Assembly: GCF_040126305.1 (NCBI RefSeq)
Contig: NZ_CP149511.1
Span: 186,001 to 250,000 of the forward strand
From: Pararhizobium sp. A13
GTDB taxonomy: Bacteria > Pseudomonadota > Alphaproteobacteria > Rhizobiales > Rhizobiaceae
DNA: 64,000 nt
Direction of reading: 5' to 3'
In this document: positions 54,102 through 62,361 of the stretch, piece after piece
Position numbering within the stretch: the stretch's first letter is position 1
How the letters are laid out: every line of letters starts with the position of its first letter
Program-made: the position numbers and the translations under genes
Notes under the pieces: model-generated
The model's database searches: none
The model's input: the letters and a program-made list of their open reading frames with translations, nothing else
Told to the model about the DNA's origin: nothing

Positions 54102-54138
54102 GAGGGCGGCCGGATGCAACGAGCGTCCGGCTGCCCTC
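54102..54138 (+). other. stem-loop after the binding-protein gene
   Basis: Arms GAGGGCGGCCGGA and TCCGGCTGCCCTC (13 bp, one G-T wobble) with an 11-base loop, 13 bp after the stop. No T-run. Same arrangement as after the other binding-protein genes of the window. Confidence 0.7.
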
Positions 54139-54157
54139 ATCTGTCTGCGCGGCCGCT

Positions 54158-55147
54158 ATGTCGCGCACTGAAACCAGTGAGCATAGTATCATGAAACAGC
54201 TTGTGCGAAGCCAGGGCTTCGGCGCCATTATCGGCGTCGCCGTCATGCTTGCCGTCTTCACGGTGATCGATTTTTCCGGCTGGTGGACCGTACAGACCCT
54301 CGCCAACGTCACCCAGTTCACCTCCATTCTGGCCTTCGTGGCAATGGGCCAGGCACTGGTCATCATGACAAAGGAAATCGATCTGTCCGTGGGGTCGGTC
54401 TACGGGCTGGCAGGTGTCGCCTTCATCACGATGGAACCAGCGCTCGGCGTGTTTGGTTCTCTTTTCCTGGCGCTCGCCATAGCGGCGCTCGTCGGATTTC
54501 TGCAGTCCATTGCCGTCGTCAAGGGACAATTGCCGTCGATGATCGTGACCCTCGGCGGCCTCTTCGCGGCCCGCGGCGTTATCTATGTGTGGACGGGTGG
54601 TTCCGTTCACAATTTTTCCCCTGCCGCGCGCAACCATCCGCTTACCCGCCTGTTGGGCGGCGAGTTGTTCGGTATCGAAGCCGCCATCTTCTGGCTGGTT
54701 GCGGTCGCTGCAATCCTCGGGATCCTGCTGTGGGCGACACCGTTCGGAAACAGGCTTCTGGCAACCGGGGGTAGCCGGGAGAGTGCTGAATCGCGCGGTG
54801 TCCGCACCGATCGCATCAAGGTCGCCGCCTTCGTTCTCTGCTCCTTGATGGCTGGGTTCGCCGGGATACTGACTTTGTGCAACCAGCCGCAAACCCACGT
54901 GACACTCGGCGAAAACATGGAGCTTGAGGCGATCTCGGCAGCGGTCATCGGCGGCTGTCTACTCAGCGGCGGGCGCGGGTCGATCCTCGGCGCCATTCTG
55001 GGGGCGCTCATCGTCGTCAGCTTCCGCTATGAACTCATCGCACTTGGCGCACCGTCTTCCTGGTACATCACCTTTGTCGGTGTCGTGCTTATCGTGGCGG
55101 TCATCTTCAACCAGAAACTGGCCCGTTTCCTCGGGCACAGCGTTTGA
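54158..55147 (+). CDS. sugar ABC transporter permease A
   Basis: 329 residues with about 8-10 membrane segments, loops FVAMGQALVIMTKEIDLSVGSVYG and LLATGGSRESAESRGVRTDRIK. Starts at 54158 or, less probably, at 54191; neither has a strong ribosome site, perhaps because of the hairpin just upstream. Forms a channel with a second permease encoded after the ATPase. Confidence 0.87.
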   Translation: MSRTETSEHSIMKQLVRSQGFGAIIGVAVMLAVFTVIDFSGWWTVQTLANVTQFTSILAFVAMGQALVIMTKEIDLSVGSVYGLAGVAFITMEPALGVFGSLFLALAIAALVGFLQSIAVVKGQLPSMIVTLGGLFAARGVIYVWTGGSVHNFSPAARNHPLTRLLGGELFGIEAAIFWLVAVAAILGILLWATPFGNRLLATGGSRESAESRGVRTDRIKVAAFVLCSLMAGFAGILTLCNQPQTHVTLGENMELEAISAAVIGGCLLSGGRGSILGAILGALIVVSFRYELIALGAPSSWYITFVGVVLIVAVIFNQKLARFLGHSV

Positions 55148-55164
55148 TGCGGGAGGACGCTCAG

Positions 55165-55941
55165 ATGACGAACAATCAACCCCTTATCCAGGTCAAGAAC
55201 CTGGACCTTCACTTTGGCGCGTTCCACGCCCTCAAGAACGTCTCTGTGGATTTTCGTGCCGGCGAACTGATCGGACTGGTGGGCGACAATGGCGCCGGCA
55301 AGACGACGTTGATCCGCGTCCTCTGTGGCATCTATGCGCCGAGTTCAGGCGAGGTCTTCTTCGACGGCAAGAAGGTCGAGAAGTTTCACCCGAAGCTTGC
55401 CATCGACCAGGGTATCGAAACCATTCAGCAGTCCGTTGGACTTTGCGACAATCTGTCGATTGCACGCAATTTCTACCTGGGGCGGGAGCCGGTAAAGCGT
55501 ATCCTCGGCATCCCCTTCCTCGACCTCGGCAAGATGCGCGAGAAGTCCAGCCGCGTTATCCGCCAGTTTGGCCTTCGCGAGAACGTTTCGGCCGATGACG
55601 AGGTGGAACGCCTTTCCGGCGGCGAGCGCCAGTCCGTGAAGATCGGCCGGGCCGTCGAATTCAAGAATCGCGTGGTCATTATGGACGAGCCGACGAACCA
55701 TCTCTCGGTGCGCGAGCGTGAACATGTCAACGAGCTTGCGGTACAGCTGAAAGAGCAAGGCCTGCTCGTCATATATATCACCCACGACATCTTCCAGGTG
55801 CACAAGCTCGCCGACCGTATCGTCATCATGGAAAACGGCGAAAAGGTCGCCGATGCCTCCACGGACTCGATGACCGCCGAGGCGCTCGAGGAGGTTATCC
55901 GCCAGGGCGGTCGCGTCGTCGAAAATCCGAGGGCCGTCTGA
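55165..55941 (+). CDS. sugar ABC transporter ATPase, single NBD (FrcA-like)
   Basis: 258 residues, one complete NBD: Walker A GDNGAGKTT, signature LSGGERQSVKI, Walker B VVIMDEPTNHLS, H-loop ITHDIF. Unlike the other two sugar ATPases of the window it is not duplicated, so it acts as a homodimer. The ATG at 55165 has GGGAGGA upstream and is preferred over the ATG at 55147. It overlaps permease B by TGATG. Confidence 0.92.
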   Translation: MTNNQPLIQVKNLDLHFGAFHALKNVSVDFRAGELIGLVGDNGAGKTTLIRVLCGIYAPSSGEVFFDGKKVEKFHPKLAIDQGIETIQQSVGLCDNLSIARNFYLGREPVKRILGIPFLDLGKMREKSSRVIRQFGLRENVSADDEVERLSGGERQSVKIGRAVEFKNRVVIMDEPTNHLSVREREHVNELAVQLKEQGLLVIYITHDIFQVHKLADRIVIMENGEKVADASTDSMTAEALEEVIRQGGRVVENPRAV

Positions 55942-56915
55942 TGGGATTGTCGGCGGCCAAACCTCTCATCCGGCGCCATGCGGAAATCGGTATCTTCCTC
56001 ATCGGTGCGGTGCTGATCGTCATATTCGCCTCGACCTCCGACGGCAGATGGGCCAACCTGTACAATATCGGCACGATCATGCAGGTGACGGCGACGCTGG
56101 GGCTGATGAGCCTGGGTGTGGCGCTGGTCATCGGCACGGGCGAGATCGACATCTCGGTCGGATCGACCTTTGGCATGGGCGCGCTGACCTATCTCTGGCT
56201 CGCGGCGCATGTCGACCCCTTGATCGCGGCCCTCGCCGCAATCGTCGTCGGCGCCGCCATCGGGTTCTTCAACGGGGTGCTTGTCACCTGGACTCGCACG
56301 CCATCGCTCATCATCACCCTCGGTACGTTGATGATCTTTCGCGGCATTGCCATCGCATTGACCGAGGGATTTTCGTTTTCGATTCCCTATGCGGCGCGCA
56401 AAGGCTGGAGCTATTTCCTGCTTGGCGGAGACCAGTTCCTCGGCTTCAATACCGCACTCTACTGGCTGATCGCCGTGCTGGTCGTCCTGATGGTGATGCT
56501 GAAGGCGATGCCGTTCGGCAACCGGCTCCTCGCGGTCGGCGGCTCGGCCGAGAGCGCCCATTCCCGTGGCGTCCGCGTCGATCGCATAAAGCTTTCCGCC
56601 TTTGTTCTCTGTGGTGTGCTCGCAGGTTTCGCAGGGGCGCTTGAGGCTGGTAAGCTCGGCTTCGCCGATGGTTCGATGGGGCGTCTCATGGAACTGCAGG
56701 CGATCGCCTCCTGCGTGCTCGGCGGCTGTCTGCTCGCGGGCGGGCGAATTTCTCTTCCCGGCGCATTGATGGGGGCTTTCGTGCTGTCGTCGATACAGTC
56801 CTATCTCGTTGTTACAGGCGTGCAGCCTCAGTGGTTCATTTTGATACTTGGCGTGATCGTGGTGCTTGCGGCCTATGGCGACAAGTCTTTGCGCCAGTGG
56901 GCTCTCAGAAAATAA
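55941..56915 (+). CDS. sugar ABC transporter permease B
   Basis: 324 residues, about 8-10 membrane segments, loops LMSLGVALVIGTGEIDISVGSTFG and LLAVGGSAESAHSRGVRVDRIK. Paralogous to permease A over the whole length, so the transporter probably uses an A/B heterodimer. Coupled to the ATPase by a 1-base overlap. Confidence 0.9.
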   Translation: MGLSAAKPLIRRHAEIGIFLIGAVLIVIFASTSDGRWANLYNIGTIMQVTATLGLMSLGVALVIGTGEIDISVGSTFGMGALTYLWLAAHVDPLIAALAAIVVGAAIGFFNGVLVTWTRTPSLIITLGTLMIFRGIAIALTEGFSFSIPYAARKGWSYFLLGGDQFLGFNTALYWLIAVLVVLMVMLKAMPFGNRLLAVGGSAESAHSRGVRVDRIKLSAFVLCGVLAGFAGALEAGKLGFADGSMGRLMELQAIASCVLGGCLLAGGRISLPGALMGAFVLSSIQSYLVVTGVQPQWFILILGVIVVLAAYGDKSLRQWALRK

Positions 56916-56926
56916 AGGCACTACGA

Positions 56927-57937
56927 ATGTCGATCAGAATAGCGATCATTGGCGCGGGTATCATGGGCGCCGACCACGCCCGTATCGTCTCCGAGGACCT
57001 GCCGGGAGCGACCCTTCAGGTGGTGTGTGATGCTTCCCCGGTGCGCGCTCGCAAGATAGCTGAAGAATGCGGTGCGGCGGACGTCTCCGGCGATCCGGTC
57101 GGGACCATCAAGCGTGGCGATGTTGACGCGATTGTGATTGCCAGCCCCGACGAAACCCATGCGCCGCTTTCTCTCGCCGCAATCGAGGCCGGAAAGCCGG
57201 TCCTGTGCGAGAAGCCCTTGTCGCAGAGCTCGAAGGCCTGCCTGGAGGTGATCGACGCTGAAGTGTCGCGCGGCAGGCAGTTCGTCCAGCTTGGCTTCAT
57301 GCGCCGCTTCGATCCCTCTTACCGGGATATGAAGGCGATGCTCGACGACGGCTCGCTCGGCAACGCCCACATGATGCACAACTTCCACCGGAACGTGGAG
57401 GCGCCGGCGAACTTCACGGGCCAGATGGCGATCACCAATTCCGCCCCCCATGAATTCGATGTCGCGCGATTTGTTCTGGGAGCCGACTACAAGGCAATTT
57501 CCGTCTTCCAGCCAGCCGGCGTCGACGCATCGAAGACCGGAGCGCCGGTGTTCATGGTTCTGGAAACCGACAAGGGCCAGCTCGTCAATATCGAGATCAA
57601 CAACAACGCCGCATATGGCTACGACGTTCGTGGCGAACTCATCGGCGAGAAGGGGTCGATCCTCCTGAACGCGCCCGTCCATACGCGCCAAAACGGTCAA
57701 CTGATGGCCTATGAGCGTTATGCGCCCGACTGGCGCCCGCGCTTCGCGGAAGCTTACCGGTTGCAGAACAAGGCGTTCCTGAGCTTCGTTCGAACCGGTC
57801 TATTCCCGGCGATCGCTTCCGATGCCTGGGACGGCTATTGCGCAGCCCTTGTCGCAGAAGCCGGCGTCGAGGCGCTTCAAACGCGCGAACGTGTCACCAT
57901 TGCAAAGGCGGAGAAGCCGTCTCTCTACAACCGGTAA
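56927..57937 (+). CDS. Gfo/Idh/MocA-family dehydrogenase (inositol dehydrogenase-like)
   Basis: 336 residues: IIGAGIMGADHARIV, VIASPDETHAPLSLAAIEAGKPVLCEKP (active Lys), GFMRRFDPSY and NSAPHEFDVARFVLG. It starts 12 bp after permease B. It oxidises or reduces a sugar/cyclitol hydroxyl with NAD(P). Together with the isomerase-like gene following it, it could act on inositol isomers or generate 3-keto-glycosides; the sequence alone does not decide. Confidence 0.83.
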   Translation: MSIRIAIIGAGIMGADHARIVSEDLPGATLQVVCDASPVRARKIAEECGAADVSGDPVGTIKRGDVDAIVIASPDETHAPLSLAAIEAGKPVLCEKPLSQSSKACLEVIDAEVSRGRQFVQLGFMRRFDPSYRDMKAMLDDGSLGNAHMMHNFHRNVEAPANFTGQMAITNSAPHEFDVARFVLGADYKAISVFQPAGVDASKTGAPVFMVLETDKGQLVNIEINNNAAYGYDVRGELIGEKGSILLNAPVHTRQNGQLMAYERYAPDWRPRFAEAYRLQNKAFLSFVRTGLFPAIASDAWDGYCAALVAEAGVEALQTRERVTIAKAEKPSLYNR

Positions 57938-57949
57938 AAGGATATATTC

Positions 57950-58909
57950 ATGAAACTCGGCTTCGTGTCCGACAGCCTCGGCGGCATGTCTTTTGAGGCG
58001 CTTCTCGACAACGCGGCGCGGCTTGGTGTCTCTGGCGTCGAGATAAACACCGGCGGCTGGTCGACCGCGCCGCATTTCGATCTCTCGATAATGAAATCCA
58101 GCGCCGATGCGCGCCGTAATTTCGCCAAAGCCTTCGAGAGCCGCGGGCTTGAGGTGATTGCGCTCAACGCCAACGGCAATCCTTTGCACCCCACGCAGCC
58201 GGAACAAGGCGAATGCCTCAAGGACACGATCCGTATTGCCGGTGAGATGGGCATCAAGACGGTCTGTGCCATGTCCGGCCTTCCGGCGGGGCGGGAGGGC
58301 GACCTGATGCCGAACTGGGTCGTCTCCTCCTGGCCGCCGGAGACGCAGGAAATCCTGCGGTATCAGTGGGAGGAGAAGCTTTTGCCGTTCTGGACGGAGG
58401 TTGCTTCGCTTACCAAAGAGTGCGGCGTCGAGCGCATTGCACTCGAACTCCACGGCAGTCAGTGCGTCTACAACGTTCCATCGCTGCTCAAGCTACGCAC
58501 CGCCATCGGCCCGGTCATCGGTGCAAATCTCGATCCTTCGCATCTCTTCTGGATGGGGGCCGATCCGCTTGTTGCCGCGGAAGCTCTTGGCGCCGCCGTT
58601 TATCATGTTCACGCCAAGGACACCCTGCTCAACACGCCTGTCCAGGCGACGACGTCGTTGCTGGAAAACGGTTCGCTCCTCAATATTCAGGGACGAAGCT
58701 GGTCCTACATTACGCTTGGCTTTGGTCATGGTGAGGAATGGTGGCGGCAGTTCTGCTATCGCCTGAAGTTGGCGGGCTATGACGGCTGGCTTTCAGTCGA
58801 GCACGAGGACGTGCTGCTCAACAGCCTCGAAGGGCTGGAGAAGTCCATTGTCTTGCTCAAGGGCGTCATGCCCGTTGCCGAAAGCGATTTCAAACCACAG
58901 GCAATCTGA
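57950..58909 (+). CDS. sugar phosphate isomerase/epimerase-like TIM-barrel protein
   Basis: 319 residues of the xylose isomerase-like TIM-barrel family (AP_endonuc_2). Metal-binding stretches are ALELHGSQC, NLDPSHLFWMG, HVHAKDT and SVEHED. Members include IolE, IolH, L-ribulose epimerases and beta-eliminating lyases of 3-keto-glycosides. It follows the dehydrogenase by 12 bp (AAAAGGAT before the ATG), so it probably handles its keto product. Confidence 0.82.
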   Translation: MKLGFVSDSLGGMSFEALLDNAARLGVSGVEINTGGWSTAPHFDLSIMKSSADARRNFAKAFESRGLEVIALNANGNPLHPTQPEQGECLKDTIRIAGEMGIKTVCAMSGLPAGREGDLMPNWVVSSWPPETQEILRYQWEEKLLPFWTEVASLTKECGVERIALELHGSQCVYNVPSLLKLRTAIGPVIGANLDPSHLFWMGADPLVAAEALGAAVYHVHAKDTLLNTPVQATTSLLENGSLLNIQGRSWSYITLGFGHGEEWWRQFCYRLKLAGYDGWLSVEHEDVLLNSLEGLEKSIVLLKGVMPVAESDFKPQAI

Positions 58910-59012
58910 CGGCTCTCGTTCGTCACACAACGTCATTTTACCTCCGTGTTCGTGGTATCGGTCGCGGAGATGCCGCGGCGTCTGAGCGAACACCTTTAAG
59001 AGGAAGCGTTCA

Positions 59013-59339
59013 ATGCAACCGAATATCGATTCCCCGCCCAGGTCGCTGCTCGAGTTGAAGTGCCTGATTGCGAAGCGAGATATTGTTTTTCCGGAGCGCT
59101 TGGAATGTGTCGCCAGGCAGATTTTGAAAGAGCCCGAGCTTGTCGCGTTCGGAAGCACGGTAATGATTGCACGCAAATGCAATGTTTCAGAAACCACAGT
59201 GCTGAGGCTACCCAAGCACGTCGGGCTGCAAACATTCACAGATCTGAAGCTCCTTTTTCAAAACCACCTCCGCGATGCTACTTCGAAGGGGGCTCTTAGG
59301 CCGCTAATTTCCGACCCACGCGCCAAAGTATACAGCTAA
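59013..59339 (+). CDS. sensorless RpiR-type HTH protein
   Basis: 108 residues, only the HTH_6 domain: RDIVFPERLECVARQILKEP, MIARKCNVSETTVLRLPKHVGL, FTDLKLLFQNHL. The C-terminal SIS sugar-phosphate domain of normal RpiR proteins (about 280 residues) is absent and a stop follows at 59337. AAGAGGAAG precedes the ATG. It could be a truncated relic or a small constitutive DNA-binding protein. It follows the isomerase gene in the same direction. Confidence 0.72.
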   Translation: MQPNIDSPPRSLLELKCLIAKRDIVFPERLECVARQILKEPELVAFGSTVMIARKCNVSETTVLRLPKHVGLQTFTDLKLLFQNHLRDATSKGALRPLISDPRAKVYS

Positions 59340-59523
59340 TCACTGAAGTCTCATCTCGTCCGAGGGGCCAATGCAATCGGCGCTCTGCCACAAGGCGTTA
59401 GCATACGGACAATGAACCAGCCGGGTTGCCCGCGCTCGGCGGACCACCCGGAGGAAGCTTGTTCGACACTGGTCACGGCCTGCTTCCGGCAGGCCAAACG
59501 TGGCGAACCGGGCTAGGTCCCAG
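59340..59523. other. convergent gap with a short GC-rich hairpin
   Basis: The gap between the RpiR-type gene and the IolE-like gene contains GGCCTGC-TTCCG-GCAGGCC (59477-59495), possibly part of a bidirectional terminator; T-runs are lacking on both sides. Confidence 0.4.
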
Positions 59524-60423
59524 CTACTGGATAACGTCGTAGCCAGCGGCGGCCATAACTCTCAGGAGTTCTTTGTGACCAATCTTGGCCATTGCCAGTG
59601 GCGGATTCTTCACGGGATCCTGTTCTGCTTCAACGACGAACCAGCCTTCGTAACCATGAGACGCCAAGCGTTTGACAATCTCCTCGAAGTCGAGGCTTCC
59701 GTCACCTGGGACTGTAAACGCACCCTTTACGACCGCATCCAGGAAGCTCTCCTTCGCCCGATCCAGCGAGTCTATCACGCTCTGCCTGACATCCTTTGTA
59801 TGAACGTGAGAAATTCGCTTCTGGTGGTTATCGATCACGCGCAGAACGTCCCCGCCAGCAAATGCCATGTGCCCTGCGTCGAACAGGAGCGGAAGACCCT
59901 CGCCCGAGTGCTGCATAAGAAGATCGAGTTCTTCCTCGGTTTCTATCGGTGCCGCCATGTGATGATGATAGGCAATCGGCATGCCTTGCTCTGCGCACCA
60001 TTCACCGAACGTCGTCATTTTACGGCCGTAAACCTTGATCTCGTCTTCGGACAGCTTGCGCTTGGTGGCGAGCGGCGCGTTGCGATCACCCTGGATCGTT
60101 CCGGCGGTTTCGCCGTAGACGATGCAAGGCGCATTGACGGCTTTGAAGAGTTCCATCTGCCCGGCGATACGGTCCTTTTCGGCTTCAATATCACCGTCGA
60201 GGAGAAGGCCGGAAAACCAGCCACCGCAGACACTCATCCCTTGTTGATCGAGAATTGGCCTGAGGATGGCGGCATCCATCGGGAAACGACGGCCGGTTTC
60301 CATACCTGTGAAGCCTGCCTCTCGCGCTTCGGCAAGGCAGCCTTCAAGCGAGATATCACCGCTGAGTTCCGCCAAGTCGTCGTTCCACCACGCAATAGGG
60401 GCGATACCAAGTTTTGCTTTCAT
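59524..60423 (-). CDS. iolE: myo-inosose-2 dehydratase-like TIM-barrel protein
   Basis: 299 residues: LGIAPIAWWNDDL (diagnostic start of IolE), TGMETGRRFP, AYHHHMAAPIETEEELD, LLFDAGHMAFAGGD and HVHTKDVRQSV supply the metal ligands. IolE removes water from 2-keto-myo-inositol. Start ATG at 60423 with GGAG upstream; the frame is open to 60543 but only as leader. It is alone on its strand and divergent from the dioxygenase gene. Confidence 0.85.
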   Translation of the reverse strand: MKAKLGIAPIAWWNDDLAELSGDISLEGCLAEAREAGFTGMETGRRFPMDAAILRPILDQQGMSVCGGWFSGLLLDGDIEAEKDRIAGQMELFKAVNAPCIVYGETAGTIQGDRNAPLATKRKLSEDEIKVYGRKMTTFGEWCAEQGMPIAYHHHMAAPIETEEELDLLMQHSGEGLPLLFDAGHMAFAGGDVLRVIDNHQKRISHVHTKDVRQSVIDSLDRAKESFLDAVVKGAFTVPGDGSLDFEEIVKRLASHGYEGWFVVEAEQDPVKNPPLAMAKIGHKELLRVMAAAGYDVIQ

Positions 60424-60764
60424 TTCAAACTCCGACTCTCTTCGTCGATATTGATGGTGCCAAGGTCGAAATCGCGGGCGTCTTAGTTCGCTCGGAACCA
60501 TGCCGCATTTCGGTCTACCTCCGCATGAGTTTAGTCCATACAAAATAAATATTGACAGTTCAAGATTTTCGCAAAGAATATTGCATAAATCTCACAGGCA
60601 CATCGCTGGACGCAAGAAAGCTAGAGGCGCTTCAAAAGTTTTTCGGTGAGGAAATCAATTGAGTTCGCGTTCCTGCGGATTTCGCATCAGCGCATCCATG
60701 CAAAACGCCAAGTGGTGAGGTGGGAACGCTCGACGCAGGGAGCGGCTTTAGGAGGAGGCGAAGA
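60424..60764. promoter_or_regulatory. 341-bp divergent control region
   Basis: Between iolE-like and dioxygenase genes. Low-GC core with TTGACA (60552-60557) and a possible -10 GAATAT (60576-60581) reading rightwards, followed by TTGCATAAAT, a relative of the TTGCA elements seen at other units of this region. No gene recognised in it. Confidence 0.4.
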
Positions 60765-61901
60765 ATGAAGACCGATCTTTCCGATTTTCGGGCACAGGTT
60801 GAAGTTGCAACGCGTGCAGAGGACTATCCTTTGGCGGTCGATATCCTGTCGAAGGTTCCGATCTATGAGGGCCGAAAAGTCGGTGAAGGGCATGGTCGGG
60901 AATGGGCCCGGGTACTTGGAGAAGGACCTGGAGTCTATGTAATCCGGAACGCTTTTACGAACCTTGACGCCCTTGATGAAGCGTCTGGCGTGTTCCAGTC
61001 CATCATCGCGGAGGAGCGAGAGGGAGGAAATGCGGCGGGTGATCATTTTGCCATGGCGGGGGCCAACGATCGGGTCTGGAACAGTCTGCAGAAGCTATGC
61101 CTCCGGGCGCCGCGGGTTTATTCGCGATACATCGGCAATCCTGTCATCGAAATTGCCTGCCGCTCCTGGCTGGGTCCAGGCTACCAGATGGCAACCCAAG
61201 TGAACCAGGTTCGACCGGGCGGAAAGGCGCAGGCTGCCCATCGCGATTATCATCTCGGCTTTATGACCGCCCCGCAAATGGAGCAGTTTCCGGAACACGT
61301 TCACGCGTTTGGACCCAGGCTTGTCCTGCAGGGTGGCGTGGCTCATTGCGACATGCCAGTCGAAAGCGGAACAACAAAGTTGCTCCCCCATTCGCAGCGC
61401 TATTTGCCGGGGTACATTGCGGCGACCGAGCAGATCTTTAGGGACTATTTTGAGGAGAATTTTATTCAGCTCCCGCTCGGGAGGGGAGATGTCATCTTCT
61501 TCAGTCCTGCGCTTTTCCACGCCGCCGGCGCGAACCGGACGACGAATGTCGTGCGCTTGGTCAACCTGCTTCAGGTCGCGTCACCTTTTGCCAAGCACAT
61601 GGAGAGCTTGGATAGGACGGCCATGTGCATGGCGGTTTATCCCCATTTGGCGGAACTGCCGCATGCCGAGATGAAAGCGGTGATTGCGGCGACCGCCGAC
61701 AGCTACCCGTTCCCCACAAATCTGGACAATGACCCGCCCATCGGCGGTCTCGCCCCGCCTTCCCAACAGGACATCGTGATGAGGGCCGTGGAGGAGGGAT
61801 GGTCCCTCGGTAGGCTTAGCGAAGCTTTGACCCATCACGAAGAACGGCGTGCCGCTCGACAGTTACGCGCGGATGCGGTGCCAGCGTTTTTCGGAACCTA
61901 G
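60765..61901 (+). CDS. phytanoyl-CoA dioxygenase-family Fe(II)/2-oxoglutarate oxygenase
   Basis: 378 residues. The iron ligands are visible as HRD in QAAHRDYHLGF and the distal His in PALFHAAGANRTTNVVRLVNLL, with the Arg of RTT/RLV likely to bind 2-oxoglutarate. Such enzymes hydroxylate or O/N-demethylate small molecules. AGGAGGAGG precedes the ATG at 60765. In a cyclitol cluster an O-methyl-inositol (pinitol, ononitol) demethylation is conceivable but unproven. Confidence 0.82.
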   Translation: MKTDLSDFRAQVEVATRAEDYPLAVDILSKVPIYEGRKVGEGHGREWARVLGEGPGVYVIRNAFTNLDALDEASGVFQSIIAEEREGGNAAGDHFAMAGANDRVWNSLQKLCLRAPRVYSRYIGNPVIEIACRSWLGPGYQMATQVNQVRPGGKAQAAHRDYHLGFMTAPQMEQFPEHVHAFGPRLVLQGGVAHCDMPVESGTTKLLPHSQRYLPGYIAATEQIFRDYFEENFIQLPLGRGDVIFFSPALFHAAGANRTTNVVRLVNLLQVASPFAKHMESLDRTAMCMAVYPHLAELPHAEMKAVIAATADSYPFPTNLDNDPPIGGLAPPSQQDIVMRAVEEGWSLGRLSEALTHHEERRAARQLRADAVPAFFGT

Positions 61902-62361
61902 CTGCGGTGTGCGCAATTAAATGTTTTAATTAAAATAGTGTGCAATTTTTATTGCAAAATAAGTTTGACCACGCTACCCTGTATTCTGGAGTGCGGTTAT
62001 GCCGCGAAAGGGAGGAAAACTCGTGCCGGGCACCATTTGAAATTCCGATAGCGTGCGATCCCCTGCGACGTGATGCCCAAGTGGCGGATCGCGCATGGTG
62101 TATTGATCGTCTCAGCGGAATTGAGGATCGATCAAGGCGCGTGTTTGATCGCCACCTGATCACGGGTTGCGTGCGGCTACAGCTGCATCGTCACCAATTC
62201 CGAACGCATACCAAATTCATCATCAAAGAACCAACGCCTGTCACCGGGTGAGGGCGGGGTTCGTGTGAAGCAAAATAAGTGTTTGGGCGGAGCATCTGCC
62301 ACCCCCTCATCATACGGGCAGCGCGAACGCTGCCCGTAGATCGACCTCGAAGGAACGCCAA
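61902..62361. other. 460-bp gap with promoter-like and relic features
   Basis: Contains TGCAAT-TTTT-ATTGCA (61941-61956, operator-like or a weak terminator of the oxygenase gene), then a strong ribosome-binding site AAAGGGAGGAAAA (about 62007-62019) followed by a GTG at 62023 that stops after five codons, and an 11-bp hairpin at 62313-62338. No intact gene. Confidence 0.5.
62313..62338 (+). other. 11-bp perfect stem-loop before the last Gfo/Idh/MocA gene
   Basis: Arms TACGGGCAGCG and CGCTGCCCGTA with a CGAA tetraloop, 23 bp upstream of the ATG at 62362. It resembles the hairpins that follow binding-protein genes elsewhere in the window, although no binding-protein gene precedes it here. Confidence 0.65.

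Noticed and set aside
55473..56921. 482-codon minus-strand frame over the ATPase and permease B
   Set aside because: Antisense to two coupled ABC genes; Arg/His-rich composition and no domain.
59500..60486. 328-codon plus-strand frame over the IolE-like gene
   Set aside because: Shadow of iolE; the minus-strand reading has metal-binding motifs and a proper start.
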